A stretch of DNA of 64,000 nucleotides from assembly GCA_900315735.1 (NCBI GenBank), contig ONAD01000011.1, positions 21,099 to 85,098 of the forward strand, given 5' to 3'. The position numbers and the translations under genes were made by a program. A model generated the notes under the pieces. It ran no database searches and was not told the origin of the DNA. It saw nothing but the letters and a program-made list of their open reading frames with translations. Source of the stretch: an uncultured Lachnospiraceae bacterium (GTDB lineage: Bacteria; Bacillota; Clostridia; Lachnospirales; Lachnospiraceae). Every line of letters begins with the position of its first letter. Position 1 is the first letter of the stretch. This document shows, piece by piece, positions 1 through 9,693 of this stretch.

Positions 1-92
1 GCTACCTTCTGTAAATACTCCTGACTTTCATATCCGCTTAAAGTATATACCTTTCCATCAATAATCACTTCTGTATTATTTTTTGCTGCCAT
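1..92 (-). CDS. zapA: Cell division protein ZapA, N-terminal part (runs off the window)
   Basis: The first 30 residues are visible and contain NNTEVIIDGKVYTLSGYES, the usual ZapA opening (small protein that bundles FtsZ filaments at midcell). A second in-frame ATG lies two codons upstream, but only the start used here has well-spaced SD-like AGAGGAA, about 8 bases away. The gene sits downstream of ruvAB, a common order in Lachnospiraceae, but has its own promoter just before it. Identity rests on the N-terminus only. Confidence 0.72.
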   Translation of the reverse strand, partial: MAAKNNTEVIIDGKVYTLSGYESQEYLQKV

Positions 93-150
93 TTTCATTT
101 CCTCTCTGCGTATCTGCCTAAAAATATTCTCTGACTACTACATATAGCAT

Positions 151-179
151 ATTATAGCCATAAATCTATCGAAAAACAA
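151..179 (-). promoter_or_regulatory. Sigma-A type promoter for zapA
   Basis: On the minus strand TTGTTT and TATAAT are separated by 17 bases, about 60 bases upstream of the zapA start. It lies directly after the ruvB stop codon, so zapA can be transcribed apart from ruvAB. Confidence 0.6.
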
Positions 180-187
180 CTATTTTC

Positions 188-1180
188 TTAGCCCTCTATT
201 CCAAAGTGATGATATGCAAATTCTGTTGCGACTCTTCCCTTCGGTGTCCGGTTGATAAATCCGTTCTTTACAAGATATGGTTCATAGACATCCTCTATCG
301 TTCCGGCATCTTCCCCAATCGCTGCCGCAAGAGTATCCAGTCCTACCGGGCCTCCCTGGAATTTTTCAATAATCGTAAGTAAAATATTCCGGTCGTTCTG
401 GTCTAAGCCCATCTTGTCTACTTCCAGTAAATCCAGTGCAAAGGATGCTACTTCTTTGGTAATTTCACCGCTGTACTGTACCTGTGCGAAATCACGCACT
501 CTCTTTAAAAGGCGGTTGGCAAGACGTGGCGTTCCTCTGGAACGGCGTGCCAATTCGATTGCACCTTCCTCATCAATCTTTACCTCTAACTTCTTCGCGG
601 AATGGACAATAATTGTCTTAAGCTCCTCCACATTATAAAATTCCAGATGATGAACCACTCCAAAACGATCTCTTAAGGGTGCCGATAAAAGTCCGGCTCT
701 GGTGGTGGCACCAACCAATGTAAAATGCGGTAAATCAAGACGGATAGAACGGGCTGTTGCTCCCTTTCCCACCATAATATCAATGACATAATCCTCCATG
801 GCAGGATATAATACTTCCTCCACCTGGCGGTTCAGACGATGAATTTCATCTACAAATAAAATGTCACCCTCTGCAAGATTGCTTAAAATAGCCGCCATTT
901 CTCCCGGCTTTCCAATGGCTGGACCGGAAGTAACTTTCATATGTACGCCCATTTCATTGGCAATGATTCCGGCAAGGGTTGTCTTACCTAATCCCGGCGG
1001 TCCGTAAAACAATACGTGGTCTAAGGACTCGCCACGCTGTTTTGCAGCCTCTATATATACTTTAAGATTTGCTTTCGCTTTCTCCTGACCGATATATTCA
1101 TCTAAGGTCATCGGACGCAGTGTTTTTTCGATTTTAATATCTTCATCCTGCATCTGCGTTGAAATTACACGTTTTTCCAT
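188..1180 (-). CDS. ruvB: Holliday junction branch migration ATPase RuvB
   Basis: 330 aa, normal RuvB length. RuvB is the hexameric AAA+ motor that drives Holliday-junction migration with RuvA. Visible are Walker [10 protein letters not shown] (about residues 60-68), Walker [10 protein letters not shown] (about 106-114), sensor 1 in [17 protein letters not shown] (about 157-173), and the C-terminal winged-helix domain ending in the typical RTPKGRVAT region. GAGGAG lies 6 bases before the start. It follows ruvA by 12 bases, so the two are co-transcribed. Confidence 0.97.
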   Translation of the reverse strand: MEKRVISTQMQDEDIKIEKTLRPMTLDEYIGQEKAKANLKVYIEAAKQRGESLDHVLFYGPPGLGKTTLAGIIANEMGVHMKVTSGPAIGKPGEMAAILSNLAEGDILFVDEIHRLNRQVEEVLYPAMEDYVIDIMVGKGATARSIRLDLPHFTLVGATTRAGLLSAPLRDRFGVVHHLEFYNVEELKTIIVHSAKKLEVKIDEEGAIELARRSRGTPRLANRLLKRVRDFAQVQYSGEITKEVASFALDLLEVDKMGLDQNDRNILLTIIEKFQGGPVGLDTLAAAIGEDAGTIEDVYEPYLVKNGFINRTPKGRVATEFAYHHFGIEG

Positions 1181-1192
1181 TTTCTGCTCCTC

Positions 1193-1810
1193 TTATAAGA
1201 ATGCCATCTGCTTCAATGCCTGCTTTAAAATATCTTCCACAGAACTGTCTTCCGTAATTTCAATATCACGAAGAACCTTTAAAGCCTCTGAAGAAGAATA
1301 GCCCAGTGAAACCAGTGCCTCCACTGCTTCATTGCGGATTCCTTTTAAGCCGCTGCCGGAAGCTTCCTCTTTGGTATGGCTTAATTTCTGTTCAAACGCA
1401 TCCTCTAAACTAAGCTTGTCTTTTAATTCTATAATCAGCCGCTGCGCCGTCTTATTGCCGACACCCGGAGCCTTTGCAATTGCTTTTGCATCATCGGATA
1501 ATACTGCAAAACGCAAATCATCCGTTGACATGACAGAAAGAATTGCCAGTGCCCCTTTTGGTCCGATTCCGGATACACCAATCAGCAATTTAAATACATT
1601 TAAATCATCTCTGGTAAGGAAGCCATATAAAATAAATGCATCCTCTCTGACGCAGAGATAGGTATAGATTTTTACTTCTTCGCCTACTCCCGGAAGCAGA
1701 GATAATACCTGACCCGGAATATAAATATTATATCCAATGCCGCCATTTTCAACGACAATGTGATTTTCTCCCACTATTTCGGATAATTCGCCTTTGATAT
1801 ATGAATACAT
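1193..1810 (-). CDS. ruvA: Holliday junction DNA-binding subunit RuvA
   Basis: 205 aa. RuvA tetramers hold the four-way junction and load RuvB. The N-terminal OB fold (about 1-64, starting MYSYIKGELSEI) is followed by two helix-hairpin-helix motifs, GVSGIGPKGALAIL and APGVGNKTAQRLI, and a C-terminal RuvB-contact domain. AGGAGGAAG precedes the ATG, and this SD is itself inside the last codons of the upstream membrane-protein gene: the two reading frames overlap by 37 bases, suggesting translational coupling. Confidence 0.96.
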   Translation of the reverse strand: MYSYIKGELSEIVGENHIVVENGGIGYNIYIPGQVLSLLPGVGEEVKIYTYLCVREDAFILYGFLTRDDLNVFKLLIGVSGIGPKGALAILSVMSTDDLRFAVLSDDAKAIAKAPGVGNKTAQRLIIELKDKLSLEDAFEQKLSHTKEEASGSGLKGIRNEAVEALVSLGYSSSEALKVLRDIEITEDSSVEDILKQALKQMAFL

Positions 1811-2283
1811 AATCTTCCTCCTACTTCCTTTGCCACAATTCCAATCAGGGCACCGGTCACAAAGCCTGCAATCAGTAAAACAGGCATATAGTAAATGACA
1901 TAGTATGAACTTACCAGAAATCCTGCTACAATAAGCTGTCCCATATTATGTATGATTCCGCCACAGATGCTGACCGTAACTACATGGAAACGGTTCAACC
2001 GGATTAAAATAAACATAAGAACGAAACTTAATAAGCCTCCGGCAAGTCCATAACAGATGCTGACTACATTTCCAAATAAAATTCCGGTAAGCACAATACG
2101 AAGCACCGATACACACAGAGCCTCTTTCCAGCCAATCAGATACAGCATCAGCACCGTAACAAGATTGGCAAGTCCAAGCTTTACTCCCGGAATTCCAATG
2201 ACAAAGGGCAATATTGCTTCCACATAACTTAATATCATGGCAAGTGCCAAAAACACGCCAAGATATGCTACACTTTTCTTCAT
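1774..2283 (-). CDS. Gx transporter family membrane protein (Hpre_diP_synt_I type)
   Basis: 169 aa, with about five hydrophobic segments. The opening (AYLGVFLALAMILSYVEA) and the internal IPGVKLGLANLVTVL match the small membrane family often labelled 'Gx transporter' or 'heptaprenyl diphosphate synthase component I'. That second name is probably misleading, because no prenyl-synthase catalytic motif is present; the fold resembles ECF-type substrate-binding components. It lies 8 bases after a NusG-II protein, a pairing often seen near FMN/electron-transfer genes. Substrate unknown. Its 3' end overlaps ruvA. Confidence 0.8.
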   Translation of the reverse strand: MKKSVAYLGVFLALAMILSYVEAILPFVIGIPGVKLGLANLVTVLMLYLIGWKEALCVSVLRIVLTGILFGNVVSICYGLAGGLLSFVLMFILIRLNRFHVVTVSICGGIIHNMGQLIVAGFLVSSYYVIYYMPVLLIAGFVTGALIGIVAKEVGGRLCIHISKANYPK

Positions 2284-2291
2284 GCTTTCAC

Positions 2292-2669
2292 CTACCCTGC
2301 CACATCATCCAATGTATTTTGCTGCTCACTTTCTACGGTTACTACAACCCGGTTTGGCAGACAGATAATGGATTCTTTATCTTTGGAAATTGCTTTCTGG
2401 TGCATGCACAACTGATCCGGGCAGTCCGCCTCAAGCATATAGGCAGTCCCATTTTCAATCGTTACGATATTGGTAACTTTTCCATCTATTTTAATCGGAA
2501 TCTCTTTATTTTCTGCCAGAGAATATCTGCCATATTCACTGCCATTTACCGTAATGATAATACTGTCACCGCTTCGTAATGCAGAAGTCATTCCCACATA
2601 GAATACTAAAATAACTACTGCAAGAATTCCCAGCAACAGAATATCATTTTTTCCAAAACGACGGTTCAT
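2292..2669 (-). CDS. NusG domain II-containing protein, membrane anchored
   Basis: 125 aa. One N-terminal membrane segment (LLLGILAVVILVFYVGM) is followed by a small extracytoplasmic domain with the NusG_II pattern, including the conserved CPDQLCMHQ (two cysteines four residues apart) and ICLPNRVVVTV. Despite the name this is not the transcription factor NusG, since the NGN domain is absent. Role unknown; in Firmicutes such proteins sit beside Gx-type membrane proteins, as here. It directly abuts the miaB stop. Confidence 0.82.
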   Translation of the reverse strand: MNRRFGKNDILLLGILAVVILVFYVGMTSALRSGDSIIITVNGSEYGRYSLAENKEIPIKIDGKVTNIVTIENGTAYMLEADCPDQLCMHQKAISKDKESIICLPNRVVVTVESEQQNTLDDVAG

Positions 2670-4109
2670 TTACTCTGCAACCTCTCCCATATAATAAAAG
2701 CCTTTGCATTCTTTTAAATGTACCGGTACGATGGTTCCAATCATGGCTGCATCTCCCGGCAGATGTACTACTGAGTTATTGGATAATCTTCCGGTCACAA
2801 GACCTTCCTGCTGTTCGTCTAATTCTTCTACTAATACATCCTGCACGCTTCCGGTTAATGCTCCGGCTTTCTTTGCCGAAATCTCCTGTACCAGTTTTAA
2901 CAGCCGGTCAAAACGGTCTTTTATCACATCTTCCGGAATCTGATTTTCCATCTTGGCAGCAGGTGTTCCGGTACGTTTGGAATAGATAAAAGTAAACGCA
3001 CTGTCATATTCTACCTGTCTTACCACATCCATGGTCTCTAAGAAATCTTCTTCTGTCTCTCCCGGAAATCCCACAATTATATCTGTTGTAATTGCTAAAT
3101 CCGGCATTGCTTTTTTGATTTTCTCAACCAGTGCAAGATAATGTTCCTTATCATAATGACGGTTCATTTCCTTTAGCACTCTGCTACTACCGGACTGAAG
3201 CGGCAGATGAAGATGTCTGCAGATTTTCTTGGAATTCTTCATTACTTCAATCAGTTCATCGGATAAATCCTTTGGATGGGATGTCATGAAACGGATTCTT
3301 TCCAGACCTTCAATCTTTTCTACTTCCTGTAAAAGCTGTGCAAAGGTCACCGGTGTATCTAAGTTCTTTCCATAGGAATTGACATTCTGTCCTAAGAGCA
3401 TAACCTCTACTACACCATCTGCTACCAGCTTTTCAATTTCTCTTATGATATCCTGCGGTTTTCTGCTGCGTTCTCTTCCTCTTACATATGGCACAATACA
3501 GTAGCTGCAGAAATTATTGCAGCCAAACATAATATTAACACCGGATTTAAAGCTGTATTTCCGTTCTACCGGAAGTTCTTCTACGATTTCTTTCGTATCA
3601 TCCCAGATGTCAATCACCATTTTCTGCTCTTCGAAGCAGCGCACCAGAAGTTCTGCAAATTTAAAGATATTATGGGTTCCGAAAACCAGATCTACAAAAC
3701 GGTAGCTCTGTTTTAATTTTTCCACAACCTCCGGTTCCTGCATCATGCAGCCGCATAATGCAATCATCATATCTTTATTCTTTTTCTTAAATCCGCTTAA
3801 ATATCCCAGCCGTCCGTAAACCTTATTGTTGGCATTTTCACGGACCGTACAGGTATTGTAAATAACAAAATCTGCTTCTTCGGAATCTGTCTCTTCAAAG
3901 CCTACGGTCTCTAAAATTCCACATAATTTTTCGGAATCCCTGGCATTCATCTGGCAGCCAAAAGTTGTCACATGAAAGGTAAGCGGTCTGCCCTTTTTCC
4001 TGGAAATCTGCGCCATATACTGTTTTGCAAGCTCCATAAAATAAAATTGTCTCTGCGGTTCCATTACCGGAACTTCACCGGTGTGATTTATCTTTTCTAT
4101 TTCTCTCAT
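2670..4109 (-). CDS. miaB: tRNA-2-methylthio-N6-dimethylallyladenosine synthase MiaB
   Basis: Radical-SAM methylthiotransferase that adds a methylthio group to i6A37 of tRNAs. The N-terminal UPF0004 domain has the three cluster cysteines (TFGCQMNARDSE, YNTCTVRENA, ALCGCMMQ), the radical-SAM core has CNNFCSYCIVPYVRG, and a TRAM domain closes the protein. An in-frame ATG 51 bases upstream would overlap the end of proA but has poorly placed SD (GGGG touching the ATG); the start chosen has AGGAAAAGAA before it and gives 479 aa. The longer 496-aa form cannot be excluded. Confidence 0.94.
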   Translation of the reverse strand: MREIEKINHTGEVPVMEPQRQFYFMELAKQYMAQISRKKGRPLTFHVTTFGCQMNARDSEKLCGILETVGFEETDSEEADFVIYNTCTVRENANNKVYGRLGYLSGFKKKNKDMMIALCGCMMQEPEVVEKLKQSYRFVDLVFGTHNIFKFAELLVRCFEEQKMVIDIWDDTKEIVEELPVERKYSFKSGVNIMFGCNNFCSYCIVPYVRGRERSRKPQDIIREIEKLVADGVVEVMLLGQNVNSYGKNLDTPVTFAQLLQEVEKIEGLERIRFMTSHPKDLSDELIEVMKNSKKICRHLHLPLQSGSSRVLKEMNRHYDKEHYLALVEKIKKAMPDLAITTDIIVGFPGETEEDFLETMDVVRQVEYDSAFTFIYSKRTGTPAAKMENQIPEDVIKDRFDRLLKLVQEISAKKAGALTGSVQDVLVEELDEQQEGLVTGRLSNNSVVHLPGDAAMIGTIVPVHLKECKGFYYMGEVAE

Positions 4110-4140
4110 TTCTTTTCCTGTTTTCTTAATATTTTTCTTA

Positions 4141-5385
4141 TTATTCTCTGATCTGACCATCCCCGTAAATGATATATTTGGTGGTGGTCAGTGCTTCTAA
4201 GCCCATTGGTCCTCTGGCATGCAGCTTCTGGGTACTGATTCCGATTTCTGCTCCAAAGCCAAACTCAAATCCGTCCGTAAAACGGGTGGATGCATTCACA
4301 TAAACAGCAGCAGCATCAATCTCATTTAAGAACTTCTGCGCATGCTCATAATTATTAGTAATGATTGCTTCCGAATGTCCGGTATTATATTTATTGATAT
4401 GTGCAATGGCTTCATCAATATCAGAAACTGTCTTTGCAGAGATAATATAATCCAAGTATTCGGTGCCCCAGTCTTTTTCTGTTGCAGCCACTGCATCTTT
4501 TGTAGCTTTCTGAACACGCTCATCCCCGCGGATTTCTACATGACTTTCTGCTAATTTAGCGGAAAGACGTGGCATCAGTTCATCTACAATGCTCTCATGC
4601 AGCACTAAGGATTCACAGGCATTACATACACCGATACGCTGTGTTTTTGCATTATTAATGATATTCACCGCCATATCAAGGTCTGCCGTTTCATCTACAT
4701 AAATGTGACAGTTACCGGTACCGGTCTCAATCACCGGAATCGTAGCATTGGCTACCACGGCACGAATCAGTCCGGCTCCACCTCTTGGAATCAGCACATC
4801 CACATACTCATTCATTTTCATAAATGCAGTAGCAGTCTCCCGGCTGGTATCTTCGATTAAAGAAAGCACTCCCTCCGGCAGCTGATTGGCACTTAAGGTT
4901 TCATTGATGCTCTTTACGATTGCCATATTGGAATGAATCGCATCACTTCCACCTTTTAAAATTACGGTATTTCCGGTTTTAAAGCATAATGCAAAGGCAT
5001 CTGCGGTTACATTTGGGCGTGATTCATAGATAATTCCAATAACACCTAATGGCACACGCTTCTTTCCAATCATAAGTCCATTTGGGCGCTGTTTCATGGA
5101 AAGGACTTCTCCTACCGGGTCTTCTAATTCTGCCACCTGGCGAATTCCTTCTGCCATCTGCGCAATACGTTCTTTATTTAACATCAGACGGTCTAAAAGT
5201 CCCTGATGCATTCCGGCTTCTCTTCCTGCATCCATATCTTTCTGGTTTGCTGCTAAAATAGCATCGGTATCTTCTACTAAATGTTCTGCAACTTCAAGCA
5301 AAATCTTTTCTTTTTCTTTCATGCCCATATTCCGCATGATGACTTCTGCTGCTTTTGCTCTCTTACCTAATTCCTGTAATTCCAT
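4141..5385 (-). CDS. proA: Glutamate-5-semialdehyde dehydrogenase (gamma-glutamyl phosphate reductase)
   Basis: 414 aa. It reduces gamma-glutamyl phosphate to glutamate semialdehyde with NADPH, the second step of proline synthesis. The aldehyde-dehydrogenase fold is recognisable from [17 protein letters not shown], the nucleophilic cysteine in [11 protein letters not shown] (C254), and the C-terminal [15 protein letters not shown]. The other proline gene, proB, lies about 0.8 kb upstream in the same run, with a folate enzyme and a DUF896 gene between them. Confidence 0.96.
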   Translation of the reverse strand: MELQELGKRAKAAEVIMRNMGMKEKEKILLEVAEHLVEDTDAILAANQKDMDAGREAGMHQGLLDRLMLNKERIAQMAEGIRQVAELEDPVGEVLSMKQRPNGLMIGKKRVPLGVIGIIYESRPNVTADAFALCFKTGNTVILKGGSDAIHSNMAIVKSINETLSANQLPEGVLSLIEDTSRETATAFMKMNEYVDVLIPRGGAGLIRAVVANATIPVIETGTGNCHIYVDETADLDMAVNIINNAKTQRIGVCNACESLVLHESIVDELMPRLSAKLAESHVEIRGDERVQKATKDAVAATEKDWGTEYLDYIISAKTVSDIDEAIAHINKYNTGHSEAIITNNYEHAQKFLNEIDAAAVYVNASTRFTDGFEFGFGAEIGISTQKLHARGPMGLEALTTTKYIIYGDGQIRE

Positions 5386-5397
5386 ATTTCCCTCCTG

Positions 5398-5985
5398 CTA
5401 CTTATTTTCGTCTCTGTTATCCGTTACTTTATAAATATTCTCCGGTGTGATAAGATAATCCATCGGAATATCATAAGCCTCCATAGGTACCTGTTCTGCA
5501 AGCTGACAGGATAATGCAATTCCAACCCGGATTACTTTCTTATATTTCTGAAAAAAGCGGTCATAAAAGCCCTTACCATATCCGCTTCTTCCACCATTAA
5601 TATCAAAGACCAGTCCCGGGGTAAATACAATTGTTTTCTCCTGCTCAAGTTCTGCTAAATCTATCGCCGGTATCTCATCCTTTGGCTCCATCACATGAAA
5701 ATACCCTTCCCGGAAATCATCTGTACTATGGATTTCACAAAACTCCATTTCATCTTCATGCACCCGTGGAAAGGCTACTCTTTTTTGAATACTTTCCTTA
5801 AAAAGTGGCAATAACGAAGCCTCTTTTCCAAGGGGATAATAAAAGAAACAATTTTGTGCTTTCTGAAAGATTTCCCATGTGCTGATATTCTGACAAATCC
5901 TTTGGGATTCTTCTCTTACAATATCCTCCGGCAGTGCATTTCGCAGTGTCTTATACTTAGTTCTGATGCTTGCCTTTGTTTCCAT
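5398..5985 (-). CDS. 5-formyltetrahydrofolate cyclo-ligase
   Basis: About 195 aa. ATP-dependent enzyme converting 5-formyl-THF to 5,10-methenyl-THF. Family marks: N-terminal KASIRTKYKTLRNAL, FFYYPLGKEASLLPL, and the C-terminal nucleotide/magnesium loop GGRSGYGKGFYDRFF. A longer reading frame opens 12 codons earlier, but the start used here (METKASIR) has GGGAG at correct spacing. It overlaps the 3' end of the DUF896 gene by 29 bases. Sits between proB and proA. Confidence 0.93.
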   Translation of the reverse strand: METKASIRTKYKTLRNALPEDIVREESQRICQNISTWEIFQKAQNCFFYYPLGKEASLLPLFKESIQKRVAFPRVHEDEMEFCEIHSTDDFREGYFHVMEPKDEIPAIDLAELEQEKTIVFTPGLVFDINGGRSGYGKGFYDRFFQKYKKVIRVGIALSCQLAEQVPMEAYDIPMDYLITPENIYKVTDNRDENK

Positions 5986-6184
5986 ATTTTTCTCCCAGAT
6001 TGGTAACGGTTCCATCTGCATTTACCATATCAATATTATCTAACTGCCCTTTCAGATTCCGCTTTACACTGGCTATGTATTCCTTGCAAAGTGCTGCCTG
6101 TTCTTCCTTCTCTTCCGGCGTCAGTCCTTCTTTCTGAGATTTATGATATAATTCATTGATTCTTGCTATTGTATTTTCAATCAT
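5957..6184 (-). CDS. DUF896 (YnzC-type) small protein
   Basis: 75 aa. The pattern IARINELYHKSQKEGLTPEE followed by RNLKGQLDNI is the DUF896 helical hairpin. Homologues such as B. subtilis YnzC are small cytoplasmic proteins linked to the SOS region; no biochemical role is established. It begins 4 bases after proB stops and overlaps the folate cyclo-ligase, so it belongs to the proline operon transcript. Confidence 0.9.
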   Translation of the reverse strand: MIENTIARINELYHKSQKEGLTPEEKEEQAALCKEYIASVKRNLKGQLDNIDMVNADGTVTNLGEKYGNKGKHQN

Positions 6185-6188
6185 CTTT

Positions 6189-7043
6189 TTACCCCATGCT
6201 TTCTTCTACATAATCCGCAATATAGAAATCATCATTTTTATTGGCTTTGAAAAAGGTTCCCACCGGTTTTCCTTCGAAAATCTGATGCAGAACACCTACA
6301 TCCTTTGCATTGGCAATAATCATATCTGCTCCGGATAAGGTTGCAATCTTTGCTGCCGTTAATTTAGTGGTCATTCCACCGGTACCGACATCACTGCCTA
6401 CGGTATCTCCTGCCATGTTTTCAATCTGACTGTCTATTTTTTCTACTACCGGTATCAGTTCCGCCTTCGGATTCTTTCTCGGATCATCGGTATACAATCC
6501 GTCTATATCCGATAAGAGAATCAGCAAATCTGCGCCTACCAATGAAGCTACAATGGCTGACAGAGAGTCGTTATCACCAAACTGCATCTCATAAGTAGAT
6601 ACCGTATCATTTTCATTTACAATCGGGATAATTCCCATTTCAAACAATTCTTCAAAAGTATTCTGGGCATTCTTTCTTGATACATTATCAATCATGGTAT
6701 TTTTGGTCATCAGAACCTGTCCGGCATTCTGATGATATTCTGAGAAAAGTTTCTGATAAGTCATCATAAGTCTTGCCTGTCCCACTGCCGCACATGCCTG
6801 CTTTACTGCTATTTTCTTCGGCCGCTCTTTTAATCCCATGGACTGTCTTCCTACCGCAATAGCTCCGGAACTGACCAGACATACATCCATACCCTGATTT
6901 TTAATATCACATAATTCTCTTACCAAGCGTTCCAGCTTTAAAAGATTTAAATTTCCGGTCTCTTCATGTAAAAGCGATGAAGAACCGATTTTTACGATTA
7001 CACGTTTCTTATTCTTTAATGTTTCACGCAACTGTGTATCCAT
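6189..7043 (-). CDS. proB: Glutamate 5-kinase, short form without PUA domain
   Basis: 284 aa. Phosphorylates glutamate in the first step of proline synthesis. The amino-acid-kinase fold is clear: VIVKIGSSSLL, CLVSSGAIAVG, PIVNENDTVS, and GTGGMTTKLTAAKIA. E. coli ProB has about 367 residues because of a C-terminal PUA domain; that domain is missing here, and the protein ends soon after the kinase fold. Short forms are known in several Firmicutes. First gene of the proB-DUF896-folate ligase-proA-miaB run. Confidence 0.95.
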   Translation of the reverse strand: MDTQLRETLKNKKRVIVKIGSSSLLHEETGNLNLLKLERLVRELCDIKNQGMDVCLVSSGAIAVGRQSMGLKERPKKIAVKQACAAVGQARLMMTYQKLFSEYHQNAGQVLMTKNTMIDNVSRKNAQNTFEELFEMGIIPIVNENDTVSTYEMQFGDNDSLSAIVASLVGADLLILLSDIDGLYTDDPRKNPKAELIPVVEKIDSQIENMAGDTVGSDVGTGGMTTKLTAAKIATLSGADMIIANAKDVGVLHQIFEGKPVGTFFKANKNDDFYIADYVEESMG

Positions 7044-7065
7044 TTTTCCGCCTCTTAAATCATCT

Positions 7066-7091
7066 ACGGCATATTCATATTCGAATGCCGT
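7066..7091. repeat. Inverted repeat in the proB leader
   Basis: ACGGCAT and ATGCCGT are separated by 12 bases, and the inner ATTC/GAAT can extend the stem. It lies 23 bases before the proB ATG. No U-tract follows, so it is more likely an operator or leader hairpin than a terminator. No T-box signature (AGGGUGG-type) is visible. Confidence 0.4.
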
Positions 7092-7171
7092 TCGTTATTT
7101 TATACTAATGTGCATACATTTTATACTTTATCATACCTTAAGGAAAAAATCATCTGTAAATTTTATCTTCC

Positions 7172-7191
7172 TTGTGCTATGCTTGTGCTAT
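7172..7191 (+). repeat. Tandem TTGTGCTAT repeat in the apbE promoter region
   Basis: TTGTGCTAT occurs twice, offset by 11 bases (one helix turn), ending at a TATGAT that could serve as -10 box for apbE. Direct repeats with one-turn spacing suggest a regulator site, but the motif is not recognised. Confidence 0.3.
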
Positions 7192-7220
7192 ATGATTTTA
7201 AAAGAACCGGAGTATACAAA

Positions 7221-8249
7221 ATGAATACAAAAAAGACGATATTTTCTTATAAATTAACCTGCAGTTTACTTACTTTCTTTCTCTTCTTCTGCTCCTTCTC
7301 CTTCGTGGGATGCGGACGCAGCAAAGAACCGGTTTCAAAATCGGATTTTTATTTTAACACAGTCATTACCATTACACTTTATGGGGAAGAAAATGCTTCT
7401 TATATTGATGACTGTTTCAAGCTTGCTTCCCATTATGAGAACCTTTTCAGTAATACCATTGCAGACAGCGATATCAGTAAAATCAATAATGCTAACGGCT
7501 CTCCGGTTACGGTAGATGATGATACCATTGAATTACTGCAAAAAGGTATCTATTATGGCGATTTAAGTCAGGGACAGTTCGATATTACCATTGGCAAATT
7601 ATCTTCTCTCTGGGACTTTCCAAATAACAGCGGTACGGTTCCATCCGAATCTGATATTGAAGCCACGCTTTCCACCATCGACTATCATGCGATTGTTATT
7701 GACGGAAATGAAGTTTCTCTTTCCAATCCGGATGCTATGATTGATTTGGGCGGCATCGCCAAAGGTTATATTGCGGATAAAATGAAAGATTATTTAAATG
7801 AAAAAGGCATTACCTCCGGTATGATTAACCTTGGAGGTAATGTCCTTACGCTTGGTTCCAAACTGGATGGAAGTAACTATAATATCGGTATCCAGAAACC
7901 ATTTTCCGATGACGGCACTGCCATCGCCAGTGTTGAAGTCTCTGATGAAACGGTGGTAAGTTCCGGTGTTTATGAACGGTATTTCTATGTGGGTGATAAC
8001 TTCTATCATCACATTTTAAATCCGAAAACCGGTTATCCTTACGACAACAACTTACTGGGTGTCACCATTATCTGTCCCAAATCCGTAGACGGTGACGGAC
8101 TTTCCACCACCTGTTTTGCTTTAGGATTAGAAGACGGCATGAAGCTGATTGAATCCTTGGATGACACGGAAGCTGTTTTCATTACCGATGATTATGAGCT
8201 TCATACCACTTCCGGTATTGGCAGCAGCATTCCTTTTCATGAAATGTAA
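7221..8249 (+). CDS. apbE: FAD:protein FMN transferase (ApbE), lipoprotein
   Basis: 342 aa from the start used here. The frame opens 37 codons earlier, but only this ATG is followed by a signal peptide (KKTIFSYKL then a hydrophobic run) and lipobox FVGC. ApbE cleaves FAD and links FMN to a Thr in target proteins outside the membrane. Marks: early YFNTVITITLYG region, DLGGIAKGYIADKM, GGNVLTLGSK, and HHILNPKTGYP near the C-terminus. Targets are probably RnfG and RnfD, encoded about 3 kb away. It converges with the MATE gene, only 12 bases between stops. Confidence 0.95.
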   Translation: MNTKKTIFSYKLTCSLLTFFLFFCSFSFVGCGRSKEPVSKSDFYFNTVITITLYGEENASYIDDCFKLASHYENLFSNTIADSDISKINNANGSPVTVDDDTIELLQKGIYYGDLSQGQFDITIGKLSSLWDFPNNSGTVPSESDIEATLSTIDYHAIVIDGNEVSLSNPDAMIDLGGIAKGYIADKMKDYLNEKGITSGMINLGGNVLTLGSKLDGSNYNIGIQKPFSDDGTAIASVEVSDETVVSSGVYERYFYVGDNFYHHILNPKTGYPYDNNLLGVTIICPKSVDGDGLSTTCFALGLEDGMKLIESLDDTEAVFITDDYELHTTSGIGSSIPFHEM

Positions 8250-8261
8250 GTCTTTTTCCTG

Positions 8262-9656
8262 TCAATGTTCCATAACCATATTATTGACCCAGATTTTCTT
8301 CTTTACCATAATATAACCAATGATACATTTGATAATCTCTATCAACTGACAGGATAAATAAATCGGTACAATCGGAAGTCCTGTAAATCTGGTTAATACA
8401 AATGCCAGTGGAATATCTACCACCCAGACATAGACACTGTCAAAAAGGAAAGTAATAACCGTCTTGCCGCCGGAACGCAGTGTGAAATAGGTCGCATGCA
8501 TAAATCCATATAACGGCATGCAGGCTGATGCAATCCGGATAAATTGTTTTGCCAGTCCACGCACTTCTTCTGTCGTATTGTATATTCTTGGAAAGAACGG
8601 AGCAATCGCAAACATACAGGCTCCTATGACAAAACAACAAAATACAGAAAATACAATCATCTTGCGGTCTGTATCCACCGCCTCTTCCAATTTACCAGCG
8701 CCAAGCTGCTGTCCTACAATAATGGATATTGCACTTCCCAACGCAATAAATACTACATTAAAAAGATTGGCTACTGTATTTGATATATTAAATCCTGCCA
8801 CAACAGCAAGTCCTCTTGTGGAATAACACTGCATCAGGACTGCCATTCCTCCTGCCCATAAAGTCTCATTTAAAAGCAATGGCGTTCCTTTTATGATAAT
8901 CTGTCGTACCAGAGTTCCCGGTATTTTAAAATCACGGTAAGCTCCTACAATAAAATGATTCTTATCTGCTCTCGCATGGGTCCACCAGACAACAATAACG
9001 CATTCCACAACTCTTGCCAATACGGTTGCTGCCGCTGCACCTCTTACTCCTAATGCAGGCAGGCCAAATGCTCCAAATATCAATACATAGTCAAACACCA
9101 GATTCACTGCTACTGAAGCAATTCCAGCCTTCATCGGAAGAACCGTTTCTCCGGTTTCACGCAAGGTCTGGGCATATGCCTGAATCAATGCAAAAGGAAC
9201 CATGGATGGCATTACCGTCTGCAAATACTGTTTTGCATACAATAATGTAGCTTCAATATCTCCCGTGCTTCCTCCATCATGCAAAAACAGCCGAATTAAC
9301 GGTTCATTTGCAAAACCAAATATCAGCATCCACATGACTGCCAAGAAACCACAGGCTACAATTTTAAAACGGAAGGCATCCCGCACTCCTTTATGGTCCC
9401 CTTTTCCATAAAACTGCGCCCCAAAAATGCCTGCACCGGATACTGCTCCAAAAATACAGATATTGTAAACCAGCATCAACTGATTGATGATTGCGACACC
9501 GGACATCTGCTCCGTTCCAACCAGTCCTACCATGATATTGTCCAAAAGACTCACAAAGTTAGTAATGGCATTCTGTATCATAATTGGAATAGCTACCAAC
9601 AGAACCATTTTATAAAAATCTTTATTTCCAATATACTTTTCTCTAAATTTTCTCAT
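8262..9656 (-). CDS. MATE family multidrug/cation exporter
   Basis: 464 aa with about twelve predicted membrane segments in two MatE halves (first around VAIPIMIQNAITNFVSLLDN, second around IKGTPLLLNETLWAGGM). MATE proteins expel drugs or metabolites using a sodium or proton gradient. Substrate cannot be told. It lies between apbE and the rnf operon, so it could use the Rnf gradient, but nothing in the sequence makes it part of that complex. Confidence 0.93.
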   Translation of the reverse strand: MRKFREKYIGNKDFYKMVLLVAIPIMIQNAITNFVSLLDNIMVGLVGTEQMSGVAIINQLMLVYNICIFGAVSGAGIFGAQFYGKGDHKGVRDAFRFKIVACGFLAVMWMLIFGFANEPLIRLFLHDGGSTGDIEATLLYAKQYLQTVMPSMVPFALIQAYAQTLRETGETVLPMKAGIASVAVNLVFDYVLIFGAFGLPALGVRGAAAATVLARVVECVIVVWWTHARADKNHFIVGAYRDFKIPGTLVRQIIIKGTPLLLNETLWAGGMAVLMQCYSTRGLAVVAGFNISNTVANLFNVVFIALGSAISIIVGQQLGAGKLEEAVDTDRKMIVFSVFCCFVIGACMFAIAPFFPRIYNTTEEVRGLAKQFIRIASACMPLYGFMHATYFTLRSGGKTVITFLFDSVYVWVVDIPLAFVLTRFTGLPIVPIYLSCQLIEIIKCIIGYIMVKKKIWVNNMVMEH

Positions 9657-9693
9657 ATCTAACCCTCATATAACATCAACTACAGAAAGCAGA

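Noticed and set aside
7044..7220. T-box or other amino-acid riboswitch before proB
   Set aside because: No T-box core sequence or terminator/antiterminator pair is visible; only a single inverted repeat.
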